Position numbers and translations under genes: made by a program. Under the pieces are notes generated by a model, which was not told the origin of the DNA, did not search any database, and was given only the letters and a program-made list of their open reading frames with translations. Below are positions 15,747 to 22,754 of a stretch of DNA of 23,375 nt, one piece after another. How positions within the stretch are numbered: the stretch's first letter is position 1; each line of letters starts with the position of its first letter. The DNA is taken from NCBI GenBank assembly GCA_003023245.1, contig PXTR01000002.1, positions 1 through 23,375 of the forward strand, given 5' to 3'. Source of the DNA: Bacteroidetes bacterium QS_8_68_15. GTDB taxonomy: Bacteria > Bacteroidota > Rhodothermia > Rhodothermales > Salinibacteraceae.

Positions 15747-15767
15747 GTGTTTTCCCGGTGTTTTCCC
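15747..15767 (+). repeat. Doubled pyrimidine-rich 10-mer before the pdxB start
   Basis: GTGTTTTCCC occurs at 15747-15756 and 15758-15767, ending one base before the ATG at 15769. There is no Shine-Dalgarno, so initiation must rely on other features; the repeat covers the ribosome landing site. Confidence 0.7.
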
Positions 15768-15768
15768 A

Positions 15769-16968
15769 ATGCCCATCCCCGCCTCGCCGCCGCTTCACGC
15801 GCTGGCAGACGAAAACATCCCCTTCGCGCGCGAGGCGCTGGAGACGCTGGGGCAAATGACGGCCGTTTCCGGGCGCGCCCTTCGGCCCGCGGACGTGGCC
15901 GGCGCCGACGTGCTCTGGGTGCGGAGCGTCACGCCCGTAGGGCCGCCGCTCCTGGCGGAGGCGGAGCGGCTGCGGTTCGTCGGCTCGGCGACGGCGGGAA
16001 CCGACCACGTGGACCGCGCCTTTTTGCAAGAGCAGGGAGTGGCGTTCGCCCACGCGCCGGGCAGCAACGCCTCGTCGGTGGCCGACTATGTCGCCGCGGC
16101 GCTGCTGTCGGCGGCCGCGCGCCGCTCCGAACGGCTGCGAGGAAAGACGGCGGCCGTCATCGGCTGCGGGGCGGTGGGGGGCCGCGTGGCGCGCCGGCTC
16201 GACGCGCTGGGCCTGCGCGTCTTGCGCAACGACCCGCCGCGGGCCGAGCAGGCCGAGCGCGAAGGCTACGCGCATCCCTTCCGCCCGCTCGAAGAGGTGC
16301 TCGCCGCCGCCGATCTCGTCACGCTCCACACGCCGCTGACGAGCGAAGGTCCGCACCCCACGCACGCTCTCATCGGCGAAGGCGAACTGGCGGCGATGCC
16401 GACCGGCGCGTGGTTCGTCAACACGTCGCGCGGCGGGGTGGTGGACGGCGCGGCGCTCTCCGAGGCCCTCGCGCGCGGCGCAGTCGGCGCGGCCGTGCTG
16501 GACGTGTGGCCCGGCGAGCCGGCGCCCGATCCGTCGCTGGTGGCTCGTGCCGAGGTGGCGACGCCGCACATCGCCGGCTACGCCTTCGACGGCAAGGTGC
16601 GCGGCACCGAGATGCTCTACCGCGCGCTCTGTGATCACCTCGGCACGCGCCCGCGCTGGCGGGCTGAGGACGTACTGCGGGCGGAGGACGACGCCTTCGA
16701 GCTCGATGCGCCCGACTCGTCGCTCGGCGAGGCCGCGTGGCTCGACGCGCTCGCGCGGCAGATGTACGACGTGCGCGCCGATGATCGCCGCCTGCGTGCT
16801 GCGCTCGCTGGCGCCGCGGGCGACGAGGAGCGCGCCGCCGCCTTTGCCCGGCTGCGCCGCGACTATCCGCGCCGGCGGGCGTTCTCGCGCTTTCGACTGG
16901 AGGGCGGTGAGGGACCGCCCGAGGGGCGTGCGGCGGCGGCGAAGGGCTTGACGGTGCGCGTGAACTGA
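15769..16968 (+). CDS. pdxB: Erythronate-4-phosphate dehydrogenase
   Basis: This 399-residue D-2-hydroxyacid dehydrogenase opens with LADENIPFAREALETLG and continues with VRSVTPVGPPLL and FVGSATAGTDHVD, which are specific to PdxB. The NAD-binding segment is AVIGCGAVGGRVARRL (about residues 130-145). Catalytic residues are the Arg in VNTSRGGVVDG, the Glu in DVWPGEPAPD and the His in TPHIAGYAFDGKVRGTEM; the last motif is again PdxB-typical. A C-terminal dimerisation domain follows (LDALARQMYDVRADDRRLR). It oxidises 4-phospho-D-erythronate in the DXP-dependent pyridoxal phosphate pathway. No other pdx genes are adjacent. Start ATG 15769 places DENIP at the usual distance. It converges with the methyltransferase gene across a 22-base gap. 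Confidence 0.95.
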   Translation: MPIPASPPLHALADENIPFAREALETLGQMTAVSGRALRPADVAGADVLWVRSVTPVGPPLLAEAERLRFVGSATAGTDHVDRAFLQEQGVAFAHAPGSNASSVADYVAAALLSAAARRSERLRGKTAAVIGCGAVGGRVARRLDALGLRVLRNDPPRAEQAEREGYAHPFRPLEEVLAAADLVTLHTPLTSEGPHPTHALIGEGELAAMPTGAWFVNTSRGGVVDGAALSEALARGAVGAAVLDVWPGEPAPDPSLVARAEVATPHIAGYAFDGKVRGTEMLYRALCDHLGTRPRWRAEDVLRAEDDAFELDAPDSSLGEAAWLDALARQMYDVRADDRRLRAALAGAAGDEERAAAFARLRRDYPRRRAFSRFRLEGGEGPPEGRAAAAKGLTVRVN

Positions 16969-16970
16969 GC

Positions 16971-17002
16971 GCGCGGACCTACTTTGCCGCTCACGTCCGC
17001 GC
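16971..17002. terminator. Possible bidirectional hairpin between convergent pdxB and methyltransferase genes
   Basis: GCGCGGAC (16971-16978) is the exact inverse of GTCCGCGC (16995-17002), with a 16-base loop. It sits two bases after the pdxB stop and overlaps the last codons of the - strand gene. There is no T-run on either side, so intrinsic termination is uncertain. Confidence 0.35.
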
Positions 17003-17614
17003 CACGCCCGCCACGTGCGGGCGAACCGGGTTCAGCGCGCTGCCGGAGGGAAACCGGTCGATTTGCACGTCCGCGAAGCCGGCTGCGCGGATGAGCGCGC
17101 CGGTGCGCTGGTCCGGGCGGCAGCCGTCGGCGAGGCGGCGCCAGGCCGGCTTGACGGTGCGCTGCACGCGGCGGCGCGCGCTCCCTGCCGCGGCGGCGAC
17201 GTGCTCGAGGAAGTGGAAGCGCCCGCCGGAGGACAAGACGCGCCGCACCTCCGCGAGCGCCTGCGCCGGGGCGTCCACCGAGCAGAGCACCAGGGTCGAG
17301 ATTACCGCGTCGGCGCGGTCGTCGTCGAGCGGGAGCGCCTCGGCGCGCGCTTCATGCACCTGGGCTTCCATGCCGCGCGCTTCGGCCTTTCGGCGCAGCG
17401 CGGCGTGCATGTGCGGATTCGGCTCCACCCCGGTGTAGCGCACGCCGGGCGGCAAGTGCGCGAGGTTCACGCCCGTGCCGGGGCCGATCTCCACCACGCG
17501 GTCCCCGGGGGCGATCTCCGCGAAGAGGCGATCTTTCCGCTCGCCGTACTGGCGTTCCTGCGCGCCGTCGGCGAGGCGCATCAGGGCGGCGAAGTAACGC
17601 TGCGACAAGCTCAT
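16991..17614 (-). CDS. Class I SAM-dependent methyltransferase (type 11)
   Basis: This 207-residue protein starts MSLSQRYFAALMRLADGA. Motif I is VVEIGPGTGVNLAHLP (about residues 41-56), the acidic end of beta-2 is TGVEPNPHM, motif post-I/II region is EALPLDDDRADAVISTLVLC, and motif III is EVRRVLSSGGRFHFLEHV. This is the SAM-binding Rossmann fold of the Methyltransf_11 group, closest in feel to METTL7/phospholipid- or quinone-methylating relatives. The substrate is unknown. ATG 17614 was preferred over 17689, which would prepend a non-conserved hydrophobic segment through the upstream repeat-like DNA. The gene is divergent from dodecin and convergent with pdxB, hence monocistronic. Confidence 0.9.
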   Translation of the reverse strand: MSLSQRYFAALMRLADGAQERQYGERKDRLFAEIAPGDRVVEIGPGTGVNLAHLPPGVRYTGVEPNPHMHAALRRKAEARGMEAQVHEARAEALPLDDDRADAVISTLVLCSVDAPAQALAEVRRVLSSGGRFHFLEHVAAAAGSARRRVQRTVKPAWRRLADGCRPDQRTGALIRAAGFADVQIDRFPSGSALNPVRPHVAGVART

Positions 17615-17650
17615 GGGGGCATGGGAGAGCGGAAACGCAGAAAGAGAGAG
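17615..17650. repeat. Purine-rich heptad-like tract upstream of the methyltransferase gene
   Basis: The + strand reads GGGGGCA, TGGGAGA, GCGGAAA, CGCAGAA, AGAGAGA just outside the - strand start codon. It matches the 5'-side arms seen at other genes, but no facing arm abuts a stop codon because the neighbour is divergent. Confidence 0.35.
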
Positions 17651-17770
17651 GACCACTCGTTTTGCGAAGAGGTTACGCGCGGCTCGCATTCGGGGTGGAC
17701 GCGCGGGCGGAACGAGAACTACGCTGAACAGCGAACGTCTGCCCTTTTATCCTTGCCCTACCGAATTGCT

Positions 17771-17986
17771 ATGGCGTCCATTGCCAAAGTCATCGAGGTC
17801 GAAGCCGAAGGCGACACCGTCGAAGAAGCGGTCGAGTCTGCCGTCGATGGCGCCTCGCGCTCGGTGCGCAACATCGAGAGCGTCTACGTGCGCGACATCG
17901 AGGCCGTCATCGAAGACAACCGGGTCGCGCACTACCGAGTAGACACGAAAATCACGTTCCTCGTCGAAGGCGGCGAGGCAGGGTAA
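17771..17986 (+). CDS. Dodecin family flavin-binding protein
   Basis: This 71-residue protein, MASIAKVIEVEAEGDTVEEA onward, has the dodecin pattern: first strand KVIEVEAEG, a single helix with VEEAVESAVDGAS, the RNIESVYVRD strand, and VAHYRVDTKITFLVEG as the last strand. Dodecins form hollow dodecamers that store or buffer flavins; some bind riboflavin or FMN. Ligand preference depends on an aromatic residue near the second strand that I cannot assign here. The length (65-75) is usual. ATG 17771 is the only sensible start and has no Shine-Dalgarno. TATCCTTG at 17747-17754 matches the Bacteroidota -7 element TAnnTTTG at 7 of 8 positions. The gene is flanked by oppositely oriented genes and is likely monocistronic. 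Confidence 0.93.
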   Translation: MASIAKVIEVEAEGDTVEEAVESAVDGASRSVRNIESVYVRDIEAVIEDNRVAHYRVDTKITFLVEGGEAG

Positions 17987-18018
17987 ACGAGCGCTCGGTC
18001 GAACGCTGTCCGCCGATT

Positions 18019-18885
18019 TCACCTGGTCCACACGTCGTAGAACATGCCGCCGGCGACGCTCAGCGCGTAGGTGACGAACGCCCAGCGCAAGATGCGATCG
18101 GGAATGTGGCCGGCAGCCCACACGCCGAGGCGGGCCCCCAGAATGGACGGTCCCGCCAGGAGTGCGGCGCGCACGACGTCCACGTAGCCGACGGCGGTGC
18201 CCGGCAGCCCGGAGGTGCCCCACCCACTGGCGGCGTAGCTGACGACGCCCACCAGCGAGATGAGGATGATCGTGCCGCTGGAGGTGCCGGAGGCGCGGTT
18301 GATCGGCAGACCCAGCAGGCGGTGGTACGTCGGCACCAGCACGACGCCGCCGCCGACGCCCGCGGCCGGCGAGATGATGCCTGCACCGGTACCCACCCCG
18401 GCCAGAAGCGGCCAGGGGCACCGGTCGTCGTCCTTGCCAGAGGCTGCTTTTTCGTCCGGCGACGCTTCCTCGCCTAATGCGGAGGAAGACGCGTCGCCGC
18501 GCACCATGCGTGCGCCCACGACCACCAGCAGCGTCCCCAGGACGATCTGGAAGACCGTCCGGTTGTACCACGGCTGCGTCGTGACGAGTTGCGTGGTGGC
18601 GACGACGGCGACGGCGGCGCACAGGCCCACGCGCCGGGCCACGCGCGGTGACAGTTCGCCGGCGCGGTAGCGATAGTACGCGCTGGCCGTGCCGACGACG
18701 AACGTGCACAGCAGGCTCGACCCGACCGTCAGCTTCGAGATCGCCGCGTTGCCGACCCCGACGGTGCTGAAGTAAAATAGAAGCAGCGGCCCAAAGAGCG
18801 AGCCCCCACCGATCCCGAGAAGCCCTGCGACGACGCCCGCCGCCAGGCCCAGCCCCACCAGCAACAGGATTTGAGGGGGGGCCAT
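18019..18885 (-). CDS. Sulfite exporter TauE/SafE (TSUP) family permease
   Basis: This 288-residue membrane protein starts MAPPQILLLVGLGLAAGVVA and has two repeated halves. The first contains GLLGIGGGSLFGPLLL and the second contains AGVGGGVVLVPTYHRLLGLP; the glycine-rich G-GGG motifs are characteristic. About eight hydrophobic segments are visible. A hydrophilic loop of about 30 residues (DASSSALGEEASPDEKAASG) separates the halves. Members export sulfite, sulfoacetate or other organic anions; the substrate cannot be deduced. ATG 18885 is preferred over 19035, since the extra 50 residues run through the intergenic region directly abutting the protease stop. The gene is co-directional with the CtpA-type protease, with a 150-base gap. 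Confidence 0.92.
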   Translation of the reverse strand: MAPPQILLLVGLGLAAGVVAGLLGIGGGSLFGPLLLFYFSTVGVGNAAISKLTVGSSLLCTFVVGTASAYYRYRAGELSPRVARRVGLCAAVAVVATTQLVTTQPWYNRTVFQIVLGTLLVVVGARMVRGDASSSALGEEASPDEKAASGKDDDRCPWPLLAGVGTGAGIISPAAGVGGGVVLVPTYHRLLGLPINRASGTSSGTIILISLVGVVSYAASGWGTSGLPGTAVGYVDVVRAALLAGPSILGARLGVWAAGHIPDRILRWAFVTYALSVAGGMFYDVWTR

Positions 18886-18886
18886 C

Positions 18887-19038
18887 GGTTCGAGTATGGG
18901 CGCGCGGGCGTTTTTCGTTTGAGGGGCCGCTGGACCGGTAAGAACGCTTGAGTTGCGCCCTGCGGATCTACTCGTGTTTTCTTCCACGCGAGCCGTTCCG
19001 GTTCTCCCTCCTCCCAGACTCCCGCCCCCCCGCACTCA
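18887..19038. repeat. Facing heptad-like arms between the protease and TSUP genes
   Basis: On the - strand the protease stop is followed by TGAGTGC, GGGGGGG, CGGGAGT, CTGGGAG, GAGGGAG (19038 down to about 19004). On the + strand, next to the TSUP start, GTTCGAG, TATGGGC, GCGCGGG (18888-18908) faces it. The arms differ more from each other than elsewhere. Confidence 0.4.
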
Positions 19039-20712
19039 ATCCAGTGCGTCGTGGTAGGCGTCGCCGTCTTGGAGCAACGCGACGGCGCGTTCGGCCTGCA
19101 CGTCGTGCCGGAGGGACGCGCGAATTTGCGTGCGTCGGTCGACGGAGCGAGCCAGGATTTCTGTGCGCAGCTGCTCTTTGAGCGATTCTGCCTGCTCGGT
19201 GAAGGCGGCCTCTTTCTCCGCTTGCAACGCTTCGCGCAGGGCGTCGACCTCCTCCCCGGCCTCGTCGTAGCCGCCCTCGGTCAGCTCGGCGGCCAGTTCG
19301 TCGGTGGCGCGCTCCGCGTCGGTTTCGTAAGACACATTCTCGGCGTCGAGCCACGTCTGGAAGGCGGCCAGCGTCTCGTCGGACGGGGTAAACGAAGCGC
19401 CGACCGGCGGATGATCGGCGGCGTACTCGTTGGCGAAAAAGAAGAACGCGGCACGGCGCGTGAGCGCTTCCTCCAGCGGCGGCGGCGGCGGCGGCGCGAC
19501 GCGCACGTCCGGCGCGATCCCGCTGCCGCTCTCGACCGTGCGGCCCTCGTCGGTGGTGAAGGTCGTGTCGGACTGGCGGGCGCGCGTGAGGCTGTCGGCG
19601 CGGGTGTAATTGACGGACTGAATGGCGCGCCCGCTGGGCGTGAAGTACTGTGCGGTCGTCATCTTGAGCGCGGCGTTGTACGGCAGCTCGCGCACCGTCT
19701 GCACCAGCCCCTTGCCGTAGGTCGTTTCGCCGACGACGAGGCCGCGGTCGTGATCTTGCACCGCGCCGGCGACGATCTCGGAGGCGGAAGCGCTCAGTTC
19801 GTTCACCAGCACCACCAGCGGCACGTTTGGCAGGAGCGGCGCGTCGGAGGAGGTGCGAAAGGTATCGTTCATCTTCTCGTTGCGCCCGCGCGTGGAGACG
19901 ACCTCTGCTCCGTTTTCCAGAAAAAGATCACTGACCTCGACGGCTGCGCCCAGGAGGCCGCCGGGGTTGTCGCGCAGGTCCAGCACGACGCCGCCGAGGT
20001 CGCCCGCGTCGGCCTGCTGGCGAAGCTCCGTCAGCGCCGTGCGCACCTCCGGCGCAGCGGTGCGGGTGAAGCGCTCCAGCTTCACGTAGGCGATGGGGGC
20101 GCCGGCGGGAGAGGAACCGTCGTCTGTCAAAAACCCGCGGTACGGCACATTGTCCAGATCGACGCGCTCGCGGGTGAGCACGAACGTCAGCGGCTGCGGG
20201 GCGCCGGCGCGCTCGACGACGACCTCGACGGTGGTGCCCGGCTCGCCGCGCAGGAGGCTTTGCACGTCGCTCATCGAAAGACCGGAGGCGGACTGCCCGC
20301 TGATTTTCGTGATGACGTCCCCGGCGCGCACGCCCTGTTCGTAGCCGCTGGCCCCTTCGAGCGGAGCGGCCACGACGAGCTTCCCGCCGCGCCGCGCCAC
20401 GTCGATCCCCACGCCGCCGTAGCGCCCGCGTGTGATGATTCGGAGGTCGGCGCTTTCCGCCTCGCTGACGTAGCTGGTGTACGGATCGAGCTCCGCGAGC
20501 ATCGCGTCGACGCCCGCCTGCATCAGAGCCCGCGGAGGAATGTCCTCGACGTAGCCGGTCGCCAGCTCTTCATAGACGGCCCCGAAGATTTCGAAATTTT
20601 TGCGCAGGGCGAAGAAGTCGTCATCGGGCCACAGAAAGCCGCCCGTAGCGCCGACGGCGAGTGCCAGCAGCGCGATGAGGACCGGCCGGGCGCGACGGAG
20701 GCCGTGCTTCAT
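19036..20712 (-). CDS. C-terminal processing peptidase, S41 family (CtpA/Prc type)
   Basis: This 558-residue protein has an N-terminal membrane segment (PVLIALLALAVGATGGFLW, about residues 11-29), then an N-terminal helical part with DPYTSYVSEAE. The PDZ domain (about 80-165) includes RYGGVGIDVARRGG and GVRAGDVITKISGQ. The S41 core follows: GVVLDLRDNPGGLLGAAVEV, LVNELSASASEIVAGA (catalytic Ser) and ETTYGKGLVQ (catalytic Lys). It acts outside the cytoplasm, trimming C-termini or clearing damaged envelope proteins. About 150 C-terminal residues after GIAPDVRV are charged and helical, as in many Bacteroidota members. ATG 20712 (MKHGLRR) was chosen because the anchor begins right after; 20760 would extend through repeat DNA. 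The stop TGA lies in a purine-rich array. Confidence 0.95.
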   Translation of the reverse strand: MKHGLRRARPVLIALLALAVGATGGFLWPDDDFFALRKNFEIFGAVYEELATGYVEDIPPRALMQAGVDAMLAELDPYTSYVSEAESADLRIITRGRYGGVGIDVARRGGKLVVAAPLEGASGYEQGVRAGDVITKISGQSASGLSMSDVQSLLRGEPGTTVEVVVERAGAPQPLTFVLTRERVDLDNVPYRGFLTDDGSSPAGAPIAYVKLERFTRTAAPEVRTALTELRQQADAGDLGGVVLDLRDNPGGLLGAAVEVSDLFLENGAEVVSTRGRNEKMNDTFRTSSDAPLLPNVPLVVLVNELSASASEIVAGAVQDHDRGLVVGETTYGKGLVQTVRELPYNAALKMTTAQYFTPSGRAIQSVNYTRADSLTRARQSDTTFTTDEGRTVESGSGIAPDVRVAPPPPPPLEEALTRRAAFFFFANEYAADHPPVGASFTPSDETLAAFQTWLDAENVSYETDAERATDELAAELTEGGYDEAGEEVDALREALQAEKEAAFTEQAESLKEQLRTEILARSVDRRTQIRASLRHDVQAERAVALLQDGDAYHDALD

Positions 20713-20722
20713 GGCAGTTACT

Positions 20723-20812
20723 GGAAAAGAGAAGAAGAAGGGATGAGAAGACGCCTCCACGTTCCGTCTCCCCCTTCACGCCAAAGGCGTCTTTCCTTCA
20801 CGCCGAAGACGT
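20723..20812. repeat. Facing heptad arms between tatC and the protease gene
   Basis: The + strand at 20723-20753 reads AAAAGAG, AAGAAGA, AGGGATG, AGAAGAC. The - strand from the end of tatC reads GCGTGAA, GGAAAGA, CGCCTTT, GGCGTGA, AGGGGGA, GACGGAA (down to about 20761); the first unit contains the tatC stop TGA. CCTTCACGCC is duplicated at 20773 and 20795. Confidence 0.55.
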
Positions 20813-21703
20813 ATTGCGACGTGTGGTGAGGATGGAGATGTAGATCGAGATCTCGTACAGGAGCAACAGCGGCAGCGCCACGATGATCTGCGAGATCGGG
20901 TCCGGCGGGGTGAAGAAGGCCGCCAGGACGAGCACCACCATGAGCGCGTACTTGCGGTAGGAGCGCAGCATGTCGGGGGTGACGAGGCCCATGTTGGTCA
21001 AGAGGTAGACCGCCACCGGAAGCTCGAAGAGCACGCCCGTGCCCAGCGTCCAGAAGATCAGCAGGTTGAAGTAGCGGCTGATGTCGAACTCGTTGATGAC
21101 CTCCGGGGAGATCTGGTAGTCGGCAAAGAACTGAAGCGCGATGGGCGTGAGAACGAGGTAGCCAAAGGCCACGCCGATCAGGAAGAAGCCGCTGGCAAAG
21201 GCCGCCGAGAAGCGCAGGTTTTCCTTTTCTTCCGGGTAGAGGGCCGGCTCGACGAACTTCCACATATAGTACACCGCCACGGGCGAGCCCAGCACGAAGC
21301 CGGCGGCCACGATCATGCCGATGTCGGCGAAGAACTGCCCGGTGACGGTGCGGTTGAGCAGCGTGACCTCGACCGCGTCGATGGCGAGCAGGCGGTACAT
21401 GAAGAAGTCCGGCGCGAGCGGCCCCAGCAGCACTTCGCTCTGAATCCAGGGACGAAACAGGACGCACACGACGATGCCGGCGACCAGCCCGCCGATGCCT
21501 TTGAAGAGGCTCCAGCGCAGCTCTTCGAGGTGGTCGATGAAGGACATGTTGCCCTCCGACGGCAACTGCGGCTGCCGGTCGGCCGTCCCGTCGCCGGAGG
21601 GGCCTCCAGGGGGCGGCGCGTCGGGCGGTCCGCCGCCGGAAGACGGGCCGCCGCTGGGGGACGGCGTCGTTTCGGGAGCGGGGGAGGGGCGCGAGTCAGA
21701 CAT
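20798..21703 (-). CDS. tatC: Sec-independent protein translocase TatC with Pro/Gly-rich N-terminal extension
   Basis: The TatC core begins at MSFIDHLEELRWSLFKGIGG (residue 53), whose HLEELR motif is diagnostic. Six membrane helices follow, with the conserved FVEPALYPEEKENLRF, FWTLGTGVLFELPVAVYLL and YRKYALMVVLVLAAFFTPPDP. TatC is the receptor of the twin-arginine translocase and inserts folded, often cofactor-bearing proteins. The 301-residue length exceeds typical 240-280 because of a 52-residue Pro/Gly/Ser-rich N-terminus; an internal ATG at 21547 would give a standard 249-residue TatC. The codon usage and frame support the long form, but the start is open. No tatA is visible. The stop codon is embedded in the heptad array shared with the protease gap. 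Confidence 0.95.
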   Translation of the reverse strand: MSDSRPSPAPETTPSPSGGPSSGGGPPDAPPPGGPSGDGTADRQPQLPSEGNMSFIDHLEELRWSLFKGIGGLVAGIVVCVLFRPWIQSEVLLGPLAPDFFMYRLLAIDAVEVTLLNRTVTGQFFADIGMIVAAGFVLGSPVAVYYMWKFVEPALYPEEKENLRFSAAFASGFFLIGVAFGYLVLTPIALQFFADYQISPEVINEFDISRYFNLLIFWTLGTGVLFELPVAVYLLTNMGLVTPDMLRSYRKYALMVVLVLAAFFTPPDPISQIIVALPLLLLYEISIYISILTTRRNTSSA

Positions 21704-21714
21704 GCGCGCTGCGC

Positions 21715-21812
21715 GGTTGCGGGTTCGAGGTCCCGGATTTCGAGTCGGAGTTTGGTTCGGATCTGAAAACCGTCAACCCGCCCCCCGAAACTCGCAACCC
21801 GCACCCTGAACG
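21715..21812. repeat. Facing heptad arrays upstream of tatC
   Basis: The + strand reads GGTTGCG, GGTTCGA, GGTCCCG, GATTTCG, AGTCGGA, GTTTGGT, TCGGATC (21715-21763). Immediately after, 21773-21812 reads on the - strand as GTTCAGG, GTGCGGG, TTGCGAG, TTTCGGG, GGGCGGG, TTGACGG. The two arms meet almost without a loop, so a long imperfect hairpin is likely. Confidence 0.65.
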
Positions 21813-21830
21813 TAGTGAAGAAGTGCCCGG
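21804..21830. repeat. Fragment of the dispersed intergenic repeat, copy 3
   Basis: CCCTGAACGTAGTGAAG is followed by AAGTGCCCGG. CCCTGAACG plus AGTGA matches the reverse complement of 2893-2908, and GAAGAAGTGCCC matches the reverse complement of 1460-1471. The middle of the longer element is missing here. Confidence 0.5.
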
Positions 21831-21842
21831 AAACCGACGAAG

Positions 21843-22484
21843 TCACAGAGAGTCGTTGTTGCTGCGGCCGCCTTCGCGCAGGTTCAGGTCCAGAAGCGAA
21901 TCGACCCAGAGCCCGTCGGCCTCCAGGCGCGTGCGCCCGCTCGACCACGTAAAGCTGAAGAGCGTCATCAGCCCAGCCACCTCGAAGCCTTCTTCGCGCA
22001 AGAGGGCCACCGCGCGCGTGGCGCTGCGCCCGCTGTTGAGGATGTCGTCGACCAGCACGACGGGTTCGTCTCGGCTGATCGGGCCTTCGACGAGGCGCTG
22101 CCGCCCGTGTCCTTTGCGCTCCTTGCGGATGAAGCCGCCCTTGAAGGCGAGCGTGTCGTCCGCGGCGTCGGCCACGCCGTCACCGCCGACGTCCGGCCCT
22201 TCGGCGTCAAGCACCGAGCAGACGATGCTGAACGCGCCGAAGCCGTAGCCGGCGACCTGACGGTGTCCCTTTGCGCGCATCCGCTCGGCCAGCACCGCGC
22301 CGACCTCGCCGAAGACGTCGCCGTCGAGCATGGGTACGCGCGTGTCCAAAAGCCAGCCGATGGGCTTGCCGCGCGGGTCGGTGATTTCTTCGTCTTCGCG
22401 GCGCACCAGCGAGTGCTCGTAGAGGCGGCGCCCCAGTTCCACGAGATCGGCGTAGGTCGATGTCGAGAGCGTGCCGGGGTCCAT
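21843..22484 (-). CDS. PyrE-like (orotate) phosphoribosyltransferase
   Basis: This 213-residue type I PRTase starts MDPGTLSTSTYADLVELGRR. It has an IRKERKGHG-type loop (GGFIRKERKGHGRQRLVEG), which is typical of orotate phosphoribosyltransferase, and the PRPP-binding motif PVVLVDDILNSGRSATRAV with its paired Asp residues. It likely joins orotate (or another base) to PRPP. A segment before the loop (DAEGPDVGGDGVADAADD) looks like an acidic insertion. Other pyrimidine genes are not adjacent (cdd is about 10 kb away), so the substrate is not certain and a PRTase of different specificity is possible. ATG 22484 lacks a Shine-Dalgarno. The gene is co-directional with glyA upstream and tatC downstream. 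Confidence 0.85.
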   Translation of the reverse strand: MDPGTLSTSTYADLVELGRRLYEHSLVRREDEEITDPRGKPIGWLLDTRVPMLDGDVFGEVGAVLAERMRAKGHRQVAGYGFGAFSIVCSVLDAEGPDVGGDGVADAADDTLAFKGGFIRKERKGHGRQRLVEGPISRDEPVVLVDDILNSGRSATRAVALLREEGFEVAGLMTLFSFTWSSGRTRLEADGLWVDSLLDLNLREGGRSNNDSL

Positions 22485-22570
22485 CGGGCGGGCGAGCGAG
22501 CGGCTGCTGGTGTCGGAGTGGCTCCTTTCTCAAAACCCCTTCTCCCGCCGATCCGTTCCGCGCCTTGGGG

Positions 22571-22754
22571 GTGAGCGGGCGGGGGTATGGGAGTGCGGGG
22601 AGGTGGGAGTGCGGGGGTTTTCGTTCCGCGGCTCCGGTAGTGGAACTGAAGCGTGCAAGCTTCGCGCTACGTCCTGCTGCCTTCCTTTTCTTCACGCCGA
22701 TGCCGTGTCTCACCCCCACACGCCCGAACGTCCACACCCCCGCACCCCATCACG
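22571..22754. repeat. Facing GTGCGGG heptad arrays between glyA and the PRTase gene
   Basis: The + strand reads GTGAGCG, GGCGGGG, GTATGGG, AGTGCGG, GGAGGTG, GGAGTGC, GGGGGTT (22571-22619). The - strand at the glyA end reads GCGTGAT, GGGGTGC, GGGGGTG, TGGACGT, TCGGGCG, TGTGGGG (22754 down to 22713), and its first unit holds the glyA TGA. About 90 bases of ordinary sequence separate the arms. Confidence 0.65.

Larger units (their letters stand above)
15129..15768. other. 640-base non-coding divergent region between sleB-like gene and pdxB
   Basis: No convincing gene or tRNA is visible. Purine-rich 7-mers occur next to the sleB-like start (GTGAAGT, CAGGGAA, GGAAAAC, about 15129-15155). An A+T-rich island spans about 15262-15350, a likely promoter zone given the GC-rich surroundings. 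Heptad arrays occupy 15361-15476. TTGACA at 15514 has no -10 partner at the right distance. A pyrimidine-rich leader with a doubled 10-mer lies next to the pdxB start. Confidence 0.5.

Noticed and set aside
15129..15768. Search for a tRNA or structured RNA in the 640-base gap
   Set aside because: I find no acceptor/T-arm pattern (no GGTTCGA-type T-loop) and no known riboswitch core.
17747..17754. TATCCTTG as a -7 promoter element for dodecin
   Set aside because: Well placed, but one mismatch and no TTG-type -33 box; too short to list as a separate feature.
19051..20829. 592-codon + strand open frame opposite the S41 protease
   Set aside because: The - strand encodes a complete CtpA with catalytic Ser and Lys; the + strand frame is its shadow.
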